Numbered from the stretch's first letter, positions 25,708 to 33,671 are shown. The stretch is DNA of 64,000 nucleotides from Acetivibrio cellulolyticus CD2 (GCF_000179595.2 NZ_JH556658.1:521403-585402); one strand, 5' to 3'. The notes: generated from the sequence alone by a model not told the origin. Translations and numbers: made by a program.

Positions 25708-26682
25708 ATGCTTATTGCTTATTTAATAATTGGTTTTATTTTGTTGATTAAAGGTGCGGATTGGCTTGTGGATTCTGCATCAAAGCTTGCCAGGTCATTT
25801 GGTGTGCCGGCATTGGTTATTGGACTGTCTGTGGTTGCTTTTGGTACGAGTGCGCCGGAAGCGACTATTGGAATATTTTCTGGAATAACACATACGAATG
25901 CGATTACTCTTGGTGATGTGATAGGAAGTTCAATTGCGAACATTGCATTGATCATAGGTGTTTCTGCTTTGCTTTCTCCATTATCTGTTGACAAATCGGT
26001 CCTAAATAAAGAGATCCCGATGTCATTCGTCATACAAGTAGTATTTTTAATTTTGGCTATAATTGGTGCTTTGTTGGCAAGAGTGGACGGAATCATTCTG
26101 CTTTGCGGTTTTGCATTGTTTCTCTACTATCTGTGGCATTCTGCAAAGCGATCTACAGCAGAGTTGATTGAAGAAAATGAGTTGCAAAAGAAAGAAAACA
26201 CAGATAAAGAAGAAGACAAGCACTTTGCTTTGAAATACAGGCTGAAATTGGTTATATTCTTGGCTATTGGACTTGCATGCTTGATTTTTGGTGGAAATAT
26301 GGTCGTGGAAAGCAGTGTTGGTCTTGCTCATGCATTTGGCCTCAGCGAAGCACTGATCGGAATAACAATAGTTGCTTTCGGGACTTCACTTCCAGAACTT
26401 GTAACATGTGTGGTTGCGGCTGTAAAAAAAGAGTCGGATATTGCAGTAGGGAATATTATTGGCAGTAATATCTTTAATGTGTTGTTTGTTTTGGGAATCT
26501 CTTCTGTTATAAATCCAATAAAAATAACTTCCGAAGTGTATTGGGATTTTGGCGTAATGCTGCTGTCTACCTTACTTTTATCCGGGCTTGCACTATTTCG
26601 GAAAAAGATTACAAGATTTGGTGGCGCTGTTCTTTTGGGATTCTACATTCTGTTTGTCGCTTTTAAGGTCGTAACGATTTAG
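25708..26682 (+). CDS. Calcium/sodium (cation) antiporter, YrbG-like
   Basis: 324 aa with two inverted halves, each carrying the alpha-repeat of the CaCA superfamily: VAFGTSAPEATIGI...GDVIGSSIANI (about 49-85) and VAFGTSLPELVTCV...GNIIGSNIFNV (about 217-258). A charged cytosolic loop (ENELQKKENTDKEEDK) separates the halves. It exchanges Ca2+ or similar for Na+/H+ across the membrane. Consistent with the sodium-related genes around it. AAGGGATGG lies upstream. Confidence 0.9.
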   Translation: MLIAYLIIGFILLIKGADWLVDSASKLARSFGVPALVIGLSVVAFGTSAPEATIGIFSGITHTNAITLGDVIGSSIANIALIIGVSALLSPLSVDKSVLNKEIPMSFVIQVVFLILAIIGALLARVDGIILLCGFALFLYYLWHSAKRSTAELIEENELQKKENTDKEEDKHFALKYRLKLVIFLAIGLACLIFGGNMVVESSVGLAHAFGLSEALIGITIVAFGTSLPELVTCVVAAVKKESDIAVGNIIGSNIFNVLFVLGISSVINPIKITSEVYWDFGVMLLSTLLLSGLALFRKKITRFGGAVLLGFYILFVAFKVVTI

Positions 26683-26757
26683 TATTAGAATGATAGGCAA
26701 ATTCGTATTTCAGTTAGTATTTTATTGTTAAGCAAAAAAATACCTTGAATAAATATA

Positions 26758-26786
26758 TTGACCTATATATATAAATTTGATATAAT
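26758..26786 (+). promoter_or_regulatory. Sigma-A-type promoter of the GGDEF gene
   Basis: TTGACC (26758-26763), 17-base spacer, TATAAT (26781-26786), with AAGGGAG and ATG 26810 just downstream. Confidence 0.75.
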
Positions 26787-26809
26787 GGCGTATAAGGGAG
26801 AAAGTATAT

Positions 26810-27430
26810 ATGGAAAATGATTTGGTCAGCAAAGAAGAGTTTGTTATAAAAGTTGAGGAATTAATATCCAATGGAGATGGTCCTTTTAGTATTGCTGTAG
26901 CTGATATTGATAACTTTGAAAATATTAATAAAATATATGGTTATCCCATAGGTGATGAAGTAGTTAAAAAACTAATTTCAGTATTTAAGCAAAACCTATC
27001 GGGAACCGACTTGATGACGCGGCATGGTGATGAGCTAAATCTGCTTCTTGTTAAAAAAGGTGCTGAAAGAAGTTTTATGGAGATGGAAGAAATCCGCCGT
27101 TATCTTTCGGACAATACTTTCAATTTGAGTGATAAAAGTAAAACAGAAAACGTATATATAACTGTAAGCTGTGGAATAGCTAGTTACCCGAGAGATGCAA
27201 AAAATGCTGTTGAACTCTTTAGAGTAGCTGACAGTGCAATGTTTAGAGCAAAAAAGTTGGGCAAAAACAAAGTGTGTTTATCTGAAGCTGAAAGCATGGT
27301 GTTAAAATCCAGTTATTTTACAAAGACCCAAGTTGACAGACTTTCTGAGTTGTCAAAAGAAACAGAAAAGACAGAAGCATTTTTATTAAGAGAGGCTTTG
27401 GATGATTTGTTTAAGAAGTATAGCAAATAG
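26810..27430 (+). CDS. Degenerate GGDEF protein with ribbon-helix-helix tail
   Basis: 206 aa. Residues about 8-160 form a GGDEF fold (FSIAVADIDNFENINKIYGYPIGDEVVKKL, FRVADSAMFRAKKLGKNKV). The signature loop reads RHGDEL in place of R-x-GGDEF: the first Gly is His, Phe is Leu, and one residue is missing. Diguanylate cyclase activity is therefore doubtful; GTP or c-di-GMP sensing is possible. Residues about 165-206 (SYFTKTQVDRLSELSKETEKTEAFLLREALDDLFKKY) match the beta-helix-helix pattern of CopG-like DNA-binding domains. A nucleotide-responsive transcription factor is inferred. It lies right before the tandem riboswitch. Confidence 0.75.
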   Translation: MENDLVSKEEFVIKVEELISNGDGPFSIAVADIDNFENINKIYGYPIGDEVVKKLISVFKQNLSGTDLMTRHGDELNLLLVKKGAERSFMEMEEIRRYLSDNTFNLSDKSKTENVYITVSCGIASYPRDAKNAVELFRVADSAMFRAKKLGKNKVCLSEAESMVLKSSYFTKTQVDRLSELSKETEKTEAFLLREALDDLFKKYSK

Positions 27431-27458
27431 AGTTTATTATATTTAAATATTTTATGTT

Positions 27459-27546
27459 CCGGTTGGATGGCAAAATTGCTATTTTCAAGAGAGTCAGGCT
27501 TCTAGGGTGGGGAGCTTATATTTTATATAAGTTCAACACCCTTTTT
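27459..27546 (+). ncRNA. Na+-I (DUF1646-motif) riboswitch candidate, copy B
   Basis: Same conserved blocks as copies A and C: CCGGTTGGATGG, hairpin ATGGCA/TGCTAT, TTTCAAGA, CAGGCTTCTAGGGTGGGGAGC, hairpin CTTATAT/ATATAAG, CACCC-TTTTT. The GGGTG/CACCC closing helix is fully Watson-Crick here. It is followed within about 40 bases by a c-di-AMP riboswitch, making a two-aptamer leader. Na+-I and c-di-AMP aptamers are known to occur in tandem. Confidence 0.75.
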
Positions 27547-27582
27547 ATATTTTTTAGGCAAGTGAAAAAATAAATATTTATA

Positions 27583-27712
27583 GTCTGCGCTGAATCCAGT
27601 AAAGGAGCGGGAGAACCAATTTTGGGGTGAATCCAGGTTGTACCTGGTAGGGTTAACTTTTTCGATCCGAATCCGTCAGCTAATCTCGTAAGCGTTGAAA
27701 GAGAAGGTGATT
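27583..27712 (+). ncRNA. c-di-AMP riboswitch (ydaO-yuaA class)
   Basis: The hallmark segments are present in order: GCGCTGAATCC, GGAGCGGGAGAACCAATTTTGGGGTGAATCC, GGTAGGGTTAAC, then CCGAATCCGTCAGCTAATCTCGTAAGCG and the closing GAAAGAGAAGGTGA. This class binds cyclic di-AMP and normally switches off genes for wall hydrolases and osmolyte or K+ transport. A terminator hairpin follows at 27746-27777, the expected off-switch platform. The first full gene downstream is dapB. Confidence 0.9.
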
Positions 27713-27745
27713 GATATGCTTTATTAATTGTACCCTTTTACTTTT

Positions 27746-27777
27746 AACGCTACGGTGAAATATCTGTAGCGTTTTTT
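27746..27777 (+). terminator. Terminator of the c-di-AMP riboswitch
   Basis: AACGCTAC / GTAGCGTT 8-bp stem with T6, 34 bases after the aptamer; likely formed when c-di-AMP is bound. Confidence 0.85.
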
Positions 27778-27936
27778 GATTTTGTCTCTTTCAAACGAAG
27801 TAAGAGGCTAAATCTAGAGGGGCGTAATGCCCTGAGATTTTATTAAGCATTGGAGCAAATGTTCTAAAAAAGATTGGGGTTCAATGTCTCAATGATTCTT
27901 ATTAACCGTAAAAACAACGATATGGAGGGATACAAG

Positions 27937-28806
27937 ATGATTAGAGTTTGTATATCAGGACTTGGAAAGACAGGAAAGGAAATTGCGAAGGTTTTATTGG
28001 AACAAGAAGGTGTAAAACTCGTATCGGCTATATGCAGTCCGTTTAGCGATAAAAGAGGTAAAGACCTAGGAGAAATAATTGGGAATGGGAATACAGGCAT
28101 TATTATAGAAGGATCGGATAATCTTGAACAGATTATTTTCAGAACCAGGCCGGACGTAGTTGTTGACTTCTCAAATCCTGAAGCAGCTTCAAGAAATGCC
28201 AGGATATTCTCAAAGATGAAAGTGAACATTGTCATAGGTACAACTGGGTTTTCAAAAATCGGACTGAAAAGGCTTGTTATACTTGCCAATAAATATAGGA
28301 ATGGCATTGTGTATGCACCGAACATTACTCTTGGAGTAAATGTACTTATGCTTATTACAAATTTGGCTGCTAATATATTGAACAATTATGACTTTCAAAT
28401 TACTGAAATTCACCACAAGAATAAAAAGGATGCTCCTTCCGGTACAGCTAAGAAGATAGCCGTAGAAATAGAAAAAGGACTTACATCTTCCGGCAATACA
28501 AATGCAAATGTACAAGTACCAATAACGGCAGTCAGAGCCGGTGGAGTTGTTGGTAAGCATGAGGTGATGATTATTGGTGAAGATGATAAGATAGAAATTT
28601 CACATGAATCCTTTTCAAGGAGAGCTTTTGCCCTTGGAGCAGTTCGGGCGGTAAAATTTATTAAAGGAAAGGTCGGCTACTATGAAATGAACGATGTACT
28701 AGATCTTAAAAAGGTAATGAATGATTATCTTCTGGCAGATAAAAATAAATCATTGAAGAGGAATTATTCGGAAATACTGAAACAAAACGAAATACAAGCT
28801 CTTTAG
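27937..28806 (+). CDS. dapB: 4-hydroxy-tetrahydrodipicolinate reductase
   Basis: ATG 27937 with ATGGAGGGATACAAG upstream is preferred; the frame is open further up without a site. 289 aa. Nucleotide-binding start VCISGLGKTGKEIAKV, DFSNPEA near residue 82, catalytic His/Lys motif EIHHKNKKDAPSGTAKK (about 150-166) and C-terminal SHESFSRRAFALGAVRAVKFI. It reduces the cyclic product of DapA on the way to diaminopimelate, lysine and, during sporulation, dipicolinate. About 20-40 residues longer than most DapB, mainly at the C-terminus. It is the first gene behind a Na+/c-di-AMP tandem leader, not a lysine riboswitch. Confidence 0.88.
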   Translation: MIRVCISGLGKTGKEIAKVLLEQEGVKLVSAICSPFSDKRGKDLGEIIGNGNTGIIIEGSDNLEQIIFRTRPDVVVDFSNPEAASRNARIFSKMKVNIVIGTTGFSKIGLKRLVILANKYRNGIVYAPNITLGVNVLMLITNLAANILNNYDFQITEIHHKNKKDAPSGTAKKIAVEIEKGLTSSGNTNANVQVPITAVRAGGVVGKHEVMIIGEDDKIEISHESFSRRAFALGAVRAVKFIKGKVGYYEMNDVLDLKKVMNDYLLADKNKSLKRNYSEILKQNEIQAL

Positions 28807-28906
28807 GAATGATAAATATTACATTTATTCCATTAATATCTTGGATTTATAGAGACTCCGTGCAGCTATTCTCACGCTTATTTATTAGCATTAGACTTAG
28901 ATTTAT

Positions 28907-28956
28907 ACACCAAACAAACTATTTGCAGGATTTACTGCAAATAGTTTGTTTGGTGT
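28907..28956. repeat. 22-bp perfect inverted repeat (hairpin)
   Basis: 28907-28928 (ACACCAAACAAACTATTTGCAG) is perfectly complementary to 28935-28956 around a six-base loop. It lies 100 bases after dapB. No T-run follows on the plus strand within six bases, so ordinary termination is not obvious. It could stabilise the dapB 3' end, end transcription from the right, or be a relic of a small mobile repeat. Confidence 0.75.
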
Positions 28957-29039
28957 CAGCCAATAAAAAAAGCTTTGTAGGCATGACGATAAAGAACTTT
29001 CAATGAATAATATTAAAAAAGCTATAGACTATATAATAC

Positions 29040-29068
29040 TTGTAAAGTATTTTTTTATAATGTATAAT
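29040..29068 (+). promoter_or_regulatory. Promoter of tetR-clc
   Basis: TTGTAA (29040-29045), 17-base spacer, TATAAT (29063-29068). The -10 box lies inside the 42-bp palindrome, so a protein bound there would block transcription. Confidence 0.65.
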
Positions 29069-29098
29069 TGACTAAGCGCTTAGTCAATTATACATTAT
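29057..29098. promoter_or_regulatory. 42-bp perfect palindrome, probable TetR operator
   Basis: All 21 base pairs match about the centre at 29077/29078 (core ATTGACTAAGC|GCTTAGTCAAT). The core TTGACTAAGCGCTTAGTCAA is typical of operators for TetR regulators with 'TGACTNAGYCA'-like sites. It overlaps the -10 box and is 75 bases before the regulator start. Autoregulation is inferred. Confidence 0.8.
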
Positions 29099-29172
29099 TT
29101 GCTTTTTGGAAAGAAATGGAAGAGGCAAATATTATGGGGCTTAGTGCCATTATTTTTTTAAAGAGGTTGAAC

Positions 29173-29757
29173 ATGTCAAGAAGTAAAGAAAAAAATGAAA
29201 ACATATCAAAAGAACGCAAAAAAGACATTTTGCGTGTAGCAATAAAGAAGTTTTCCGAAAAAGGCTATCAGGGCACAAGTGTTTCAGAGATCGCAAAAGA
29301 ACTTGATGTAAGTCAAGGCATAATTTTCTGGTATTTTGCCACCAAAGAGAAATTATTTAGGGCTGCCTTCATAGAAGAATTCAAAGCTATAAAACTTACT
29401 GCAGCAAATGTACTTCAAGATGGATTATTATCTCCATTAGACAAATTAAGAAAATATCTCTCAGAGATGCTAAAGGTGTATTCAGCAAGAAAAGAAGGGT
29501 GCATGCTTATTTTGCAGTTGCTTTCAAATAACGAAATGCACGAGATACTGGCTATTGATATTGCAAATGTTTACAATGAACTTTATAAAGAACTTGAGTT
29601 ACTGTTTAGAGATGCAGGAGCAACTAATCCGGACCTAAAAGCAAAAAATTTTGTTGCCTTACTTGACGGCTTTATGATTCAGATAGTTCTGGGGCTGGAT
29701 ATTGGCGATATGGAAATCCTTGTTAAGGACATACTGCATCGGTATGAACTTATATAA
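29173..29757 (+). CDS. TetR/AcrR-family transcriptional regulator
   Basis: ATG 29173 is chosen: AAGAGG lies six bases upstream and the upstream open frame runs through the operator palindrome. 194 aa. The N-terminal HTH (KKDILRVAIKKFSEKGYQGTSVSEIAKELDVSQGIIFWYFATKEKLFRAAF, about residues 14-64, written here as its three helices) is followed by an all-helical ligand domain. Next gene, 14 bases on, is a ClC transporter, so the regulator probably controls that transporter and itself. The ligand is unknown. Confidence 0.85.
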   Translation: MSRSKEKNENISKERKKDILRVAIKKFSEKGYQGTSVSEIAKELDVSQGIIFWYFATKEKLFRAAFIEEFKAIKLTAANVLQDGLLSPLDKLRKYLSEMLKVYSARKEGCMLILQLLSNNEMHEILAIDIANVYNELYKELELLFRDAGATNPDLKAKNFVALLDGFMIQIVLGLDIGDMEILVKDILHRYELI

Positions 29758-29771
29758 TTGGAGGTTTTCTA

Positions 29772-31361
29772 ATGAACAAAAAAAATAAGCATAACACCTA
29801 TAACTCATTATTTCATTGGCAGAGCTTTAGACTTAAGCTTGTATTTGAAGGGATTGCAGTGGGAATTATTACGGGCCTTTTGGTTGTGTTATACAGATAT
29901 TCGCTTGAAAAAGCTGTGATAGTTCTAAATGAGATTTATAAAATTTTATTGAGACAACCGCAATTGATTCCTGTTTGGATGGTGGTATTGGCATTAATTG
30001 GTTATGGCTTGGGAATGCTGGTCAAGCATGAACCAATGATCAGCGGCAGCGGAATTCCTCAAGTTGAAGGTGTTCTTCAAGGAAAACTAAAAATGACTTG
30101 GTGGAGAGTAATTATTGGTAAATTTGTAGGCGGCATTTTGGCTATAGGTTCAGGACTTTCACTTGGAAGGGAAGGTCCGTCTGTTCAGTTAGGGTCTGCT
30201 GTTGGTCAAGGATTTAGTAAGGTATTTAAAAGAATTAAAATAGAAGAAAAATATCTTATTACAAGTGGAGCTAGTGCCGGGCTTGCAGCCGCGTTTAATG
30301 CACCGTTGGCAGGAGTTATGTTTGCACTTGAAGAGGTCCACAGAAATTTTTCTCCATTGGTATTGCTTTCTGCTTTGTCAGCTGCATTATCAGCTGATTA
30401 TGTGTCCAGTGGATTTTTCGGATTGAAGCCGGTTTTCAATTTTAAAAATTTATCAATTTTGCCTCTTAAATATTATTTTTATGTTATTATACTTGGCGTT
30501 ATTTTAGGGTTATTAGGTGTTGTATTTAACAAAACATTATTGAAAGCGCAGAATTTGTATTCGAAGCTTAAATTTGTACCTAAAGAGTTTAGGATCATAA
30601 TTCCTTTATTTGTTTCAGTAATTTTGGGATTGTTTTTACCACAGGTTTTAGGTGGAGGACATGAACTTATACTTTCTCTTGTTACTGCTAGCGATGCTTC
30701 ATTAAAATTTCTCTTTCTTGTATTGCTTGTAAAATTTTTCTTTACTATGATAAGTTATGGTTCCGGTGCTCCTGGAGGTATTTTTCTGCCTTTACTTGCT
30801 ATAGGCGCATTAATTGGAAGTGTATATAGCTTTATTTTAGTGCATCTATTTAATTTTGATAATATATTCACTATAAACTTTATAATTTTGGCAATGGCAG
30901 GTTACTTTACCGCAATTGTTAGAGCACCAATTACTGGAACTATACTTATAACAGAAATGACCGGTTCCTTTAATCATCTTCTTTCCATTGCTATGGTGTC
31001 GATCACAGCTTATATTATTGCTGATATTTTAGGCTCGAAACCTATATATGAATCTTTACTGAGCAGATTTATGCATAATCAGGGTTCTGAATTGAGCGTT
31101 GGCAGCAATAAACACAAGGCAATTTTAGAGTTCGCTATCTGTATGGGATCTGTGCTTGACGGAAAAGAGATTAAAGCTGTAAAATGGCCATCCCACTGTC
31201 TGTTAGTTGCTGTTAAACGCGGAGATCACGAGATTATTCCTAAAGGTGATACTATTATGCAATCTGGTGATTACTTGGTTGTACTGACTAATGAGGATAA
31301 AGTATCCAAAGTTAATGATACATTTATTAGAATGACCAAGAGCCGTGAGATTTCAACTTAG
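29772..31361 (+). CDS. ClC-family chloride transporter with RCK_C domain
   Basis: 529 aa. ClC signature segments: GSGIPQVEG (about residue 92), GREGPSVQLG (about 132, with the external gating Glu of H+/Cl- exchangers) and GAPGGIFLPLLAIGA (about 330). The C-terminal 80 residues (HCLLVAVKRGDHEIIPKGDTIMQSGDYLVVL) form a TrkA-C/RCK_C regulatory domain. Such domains in related proteins can bind c-di-AMP, which would fit the nearby c-di-AMP riboswitch; that link is inference. The fluoride-type ClC signature is absent. Expressed with tetR upstream; GGAGG precedes the start. Confidence 0.9.
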   Translation: MNKKNKHNTYNSLFHWQSFRLKLVFEGIAVGIITGLLVVLYRYSLEKAVIVLNEIYKILLRQPQLIPVWMVVLALIGYGLGMLVKHEPMISGSGIPQVEGVLQGKLKMTWWRVIIGKFVGGILAIGSGLSLGREGPSVQLGSAVGQGFSKVFKRIKIEEKYLITSGASAGLAAAFNAPLAGVMFALEEVHRNFSPLVLLSALSAALSADYVSSGFFGLKPVFNFKNLSILPLKYYFYVIILGVILGLLGVVFNKTLLKAQNLYSKLKFVPKEFRIIIPLFVSVILGLFLPQVLGGGHELILSLVTASDASLKFLFLVLLVKFFFTMISYGSGAPGGIFLPLLAIGALIGSVYSFILVHLFNFDNIFTINFIILAMAGYFTAIVRAPITGTILITEMTGSFNHLLSIAMVSITAYIIADILGSKPIYESLLSRFMHNQGSELSVGSNKHKAILEFAICMGSVLDGKEIKAVKWPSHCLLVAVKRGDHEIIPKGDTIMQSGDYLVVLTNEDKVSKVNDTFIRMTKSREIST

Positions 31362-31429
31362 TACTGTATGGATATTGAAAATCTTTTAAAGATCTGATAA
31401 CATAATATTGTTAATTTTATATCTTGCTA

Positions 31430-31520
31430 TTCGGTTGAGTGTATTCGTTATAAATACACTTTCAAGAGTTTAGGCTTCTGGGGTGGGAAGTCCGTTATTT
31501 ACGGATTTCGCGCCCTTTTT
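31430..31520 (+). ncRNA. Na+-I (DUF1646-motif) riboswitch candidate, copy C
   Basis: Third copy: TTCGGTTGAGTG, hairpin GTGTATT/AATACAC, TTTCAAGA, TAGGCTTCTGGGGTGGGAAG, hairpin TCCGT/ACGGA, CGCCC-TTTTT. Both hairpins differ in sequence from copies A and B yet remain paired. It lies 34 bases before a DUF1646 gene, the gene family that named this RNA motif; members were reported to sense Na+ and control Na+-related genes. GGAGGG and ATG follow the T-run directly. Confidence 0.82.
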
Positions 31521-31554
31521 GTGTTGTTAATATATATTTTGGAGGGATTATTAA

Positions 31555-32610
31555 ATGACTACTATAGGTCTTATAATTGTATTAATACTTATTTTAGTAC
31601 TGCCGTTTTCATTTCGTTCTATCGAACATAATCTGGAATATTTTTTGCTGGTAATGGGAATTTTAGCATCCACAATATCAGGAATGATTTCGTTGAATTT
31701 TATGAAAGCTATTTTTGAAAACTATTTGCTATATTTTGTTACTGTTGCTGTATTGATAGCAGGTTTTGTATTTAGACTTTATGTTAAACAAATAAAGAAA
31801 TTTGTTAGATATTGTACAGAACGAATTCCAATCAATATGTTTATTTTCTTGTTGATTGTTGTTTTAGGGTTTGTTTCGAGCTTTATAACTGCAATAGTAG
31901 CATCATTAATATTGGTGGAAATTGTTAGCGTACTTCCATTTGAGCGCAAACAAAAAATACAGCTTACTGTAATATCTTGTTTTTCAATTGGTTTAGGTGC
32001 TGCTTTAACTCCAATTGGGGAGCCGTTGGCTACAATTATTGTTTCTTCACTTAAAGTTGATTTCTTCTATCTTTTTAGAAGTATTGGGATTTATATCATT
32101 CCTTGTATTTTGGCATTAGGTTTATTTGGTGCCTTCTATATTGGACGTAATCCAATAATTGAAAACTCTAATGTTATAGATATAATATCCAAAAAGGGCA
32201 ATGGAAATGAAAAGCTTACAGAGAGGCCGAAATATATTTTAATACGGGCATTTAAAGTATTTATATTTATTATAGCACTTGAATTACTTGGTGCAGGATT
32301 TAAACCACTTATTAGTAGGTATATTATTAACTTGGATAGTAAAATATTGTATTGGATTAATATGTCTTCTGCTGTGTTGGACAATGCTACAATTGCTGCT
32401 GCTGAAATCAGTTCGGTAATGAACTTGAAACAAATACAGGCAATAATAATGGGGCTGCTGCTGAGTGGAGGGATGTTAATACCAGGTAATATACCTAATA
32501 TTATATCGGCAGGAAAATTAAATATACAAAGCCACGAATGGGCAAAATTTGGCATACCTTTAGGTTTAATACTATTACTTGTGTATTTTCTTATTGTTTG
32601 CATAGTTTAG
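31555..32610 (+). CDS. DUF1646 membrane transporter (putative Na+ transporter)
   Basis: 351 aa, about ten hydrophobic helices. It begins IGLIIVLILILVLPFSFRSIEHNLE, FLLVMGILASTISG and has the central ALTPIGEPLATIIVSSLK and C-terminal MLIPGNIPNIISAG segments. This arsenite/Na+-antiporter-like layout (SxGxALTPxGEP, GxxxPGNIPN) fits DUF1646 (PF07854). The family is inferred to export Na+ from its association with Na+ riboswitches; no experimental substrate is visible in sequence. Monocistronic behind leader copy C. Confidence 0.8.
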   Translation: MTTIGLIIVLILILVLPFSFRSIEHNLEYFLLVMGILASTISGMISLNFMKAIFENYLLYFVTVAVLIAGFVFRLYVKQIKKFVRYCTERIPINMFIFLLIVVLGFVSSFITAIVASLILVEIVSVLPFERKQKIQLTVISCFSIGLGAALTPIGEPLATIIVSSLKVDFFYLFRSIGIYIIPCILALGLFGAFYIGRNPIIENSNVIDIISKKGNGNEKLTERPKYILIRAFKVFIFIIALELLGAGFKPLISRYIINLDSKILYWINMSSAVLDNATIAAAEISSVMNLKQIQAIIMGLLLSGGMLIPGNIPNIISAGKLNIQSHEWAKFGIPLGLILLLVYFLIVCIV

Positions 32611-32855
32611 ATGTTGCAGTTTTAAATGACATATGAAAATAAAAAGAGATGCTTTCTAATAAAGTAGTTTTGCAACTCTGCATTGTTTTATGATAATATA
32701 TTAAAGAATATTGGAAATATTACTAGTGGTCTTTAAAGCAAAATAGATTATAAGAGTGCAGACGGTAAGTCAGAGAAAGTACATTTTAAGTGTGAAATAT
32801 AATTTTACAAAGCACTAGATAATGAAAATAGAACAGTCATACTAAGGAGGATTTT

Positions 32856-33671
32856 ATGAATAGAACAATCGGTTTTTTAGGTGCAGGAAATATGGGATAT
32901 GCAATGATAAGAAGCATATCAAAATCTGATATTGTATCATCAGAGAGTATATATGTTTATGATGTTGATATGGAAAGACTTTCAAAACTCAAAGATGAAA
33001 CAGGTATAAACATCTCAAAAAGTGCTGTAGAAGTTGTTGAAAAATGTGATATTATAATTCTTGCTGTTAAGCCTAACGTGCTGGAAACAGTTCTTAACGG
33101 ATGTAAAAATTCATTTGATAATAAGAAAATTCTTGTTTCTGTTGCTGTTGGAGTTCCGATAAAGTTTTATAAAAAGATAATTGGGGAAGATAAAAAGGTT
33201 ATACGTACAATGCCAAATACTCCTGCTCTTGTTGGAGAAGGCATGACACTTGTTGCACCTGACAATAGCATAGCAAAGGATGAACTTGACTATGTAATGA
33301 GTATTTTCGGGTGCTTTGGAAAGGCAGAATTGCTTGATGAAAAACTGATGAGTGAGGTTACTGCACTAACAAGCAGCAGCCCTGCATACGTATTTATGTT
33401 CATTGAGGCTATGGCAGATGCAGCTGTATTGTCCGGATTGCCAAGAAATCTGTCATACAAACTTGCAGCGCAAGCTGTACTGGGTTCTGCGAAGATGGTT
33501 CTGGATACTGAAAAGCATCCGGGAGAATTGAAAGACATGGTGTGTTCACCAGCAGGGACAACTATTGAAGCGGTAAGTACACTTGAAAAGAATAAATTCA
33601 GATATGGAGTAATCGAAGCTATGAATGAGTGTACAAAGAAAGCCAGGGAAATAGGTAAAAAATTTGAATAA
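32856..33671 (+). CDS. proC: Pyrroline-5-carboxylate reductase
   Basis: 271 aa. N-terminal Rossmann fold GFLGAGNMGYAMI, then AVKPNVLETVL and the conserved C-terminal region TALTSSSPAYVFMFIEAMADAAVLSGLPR ... SPAGTTIEAVSTLE. It makes proline from pyrroline-5-carboxylate with NAD(P)H in the cytoplasm. Good AAGGAGG site. Followed 18 bases later by rnhA. Confidence 0.93.
   Translation: MNRTIGFLGAGNMGYAMIRSISKSDIVSSESIYVYDVDMERLSKLKDETGINISKSAVEVVEKCDIIILAVKPNVLETVLNGCKNSFDNKKILVSVAVGVPIKFYKKIIGEDKKVIRTMPNTPALVGEGMTLVAPDNSIAKDELDYVMSIFGCFGKAELLDEKLMSEVTALTSSSPAYVFMFIEAMADAAVLSGLPRNLSYKLAAQAVLGSAKMVLDTEKHPGELKDMVCSPAGTTIEAVSTLEKNKFRYGVIEAMNECTKKAREIGKKFE

Noticed and set aside
27459-27546. Simple terminators for the preceding genes instead of a riboswitch
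   Set aside because: The CCC-TTTTT ends do look like terminators, but the upstream conserved loops and covarying hairpins shared by all three copies go beyond a terminator.
28809-29006. 65-codon forward reading after dapB
   Set aside because: It has no ribosome site and its middle encodes the 22-bp inverted repeat. Composition is not protein-like.
31381-31393. Short palindrome ATCTTTTAAAGAT after clc as a terminator
   Set aside because: The stem is only six A/T-rich pairs, without a T-run; too weak to call.
29772-31520. Fluoride riboswitch or fluoride-type ClC
   Set aside because: The structured RNA lies after the ClC gene rather than before it and lacks the fluoride aptamer sequence. The ClC carries the ordinary GREGP motif.
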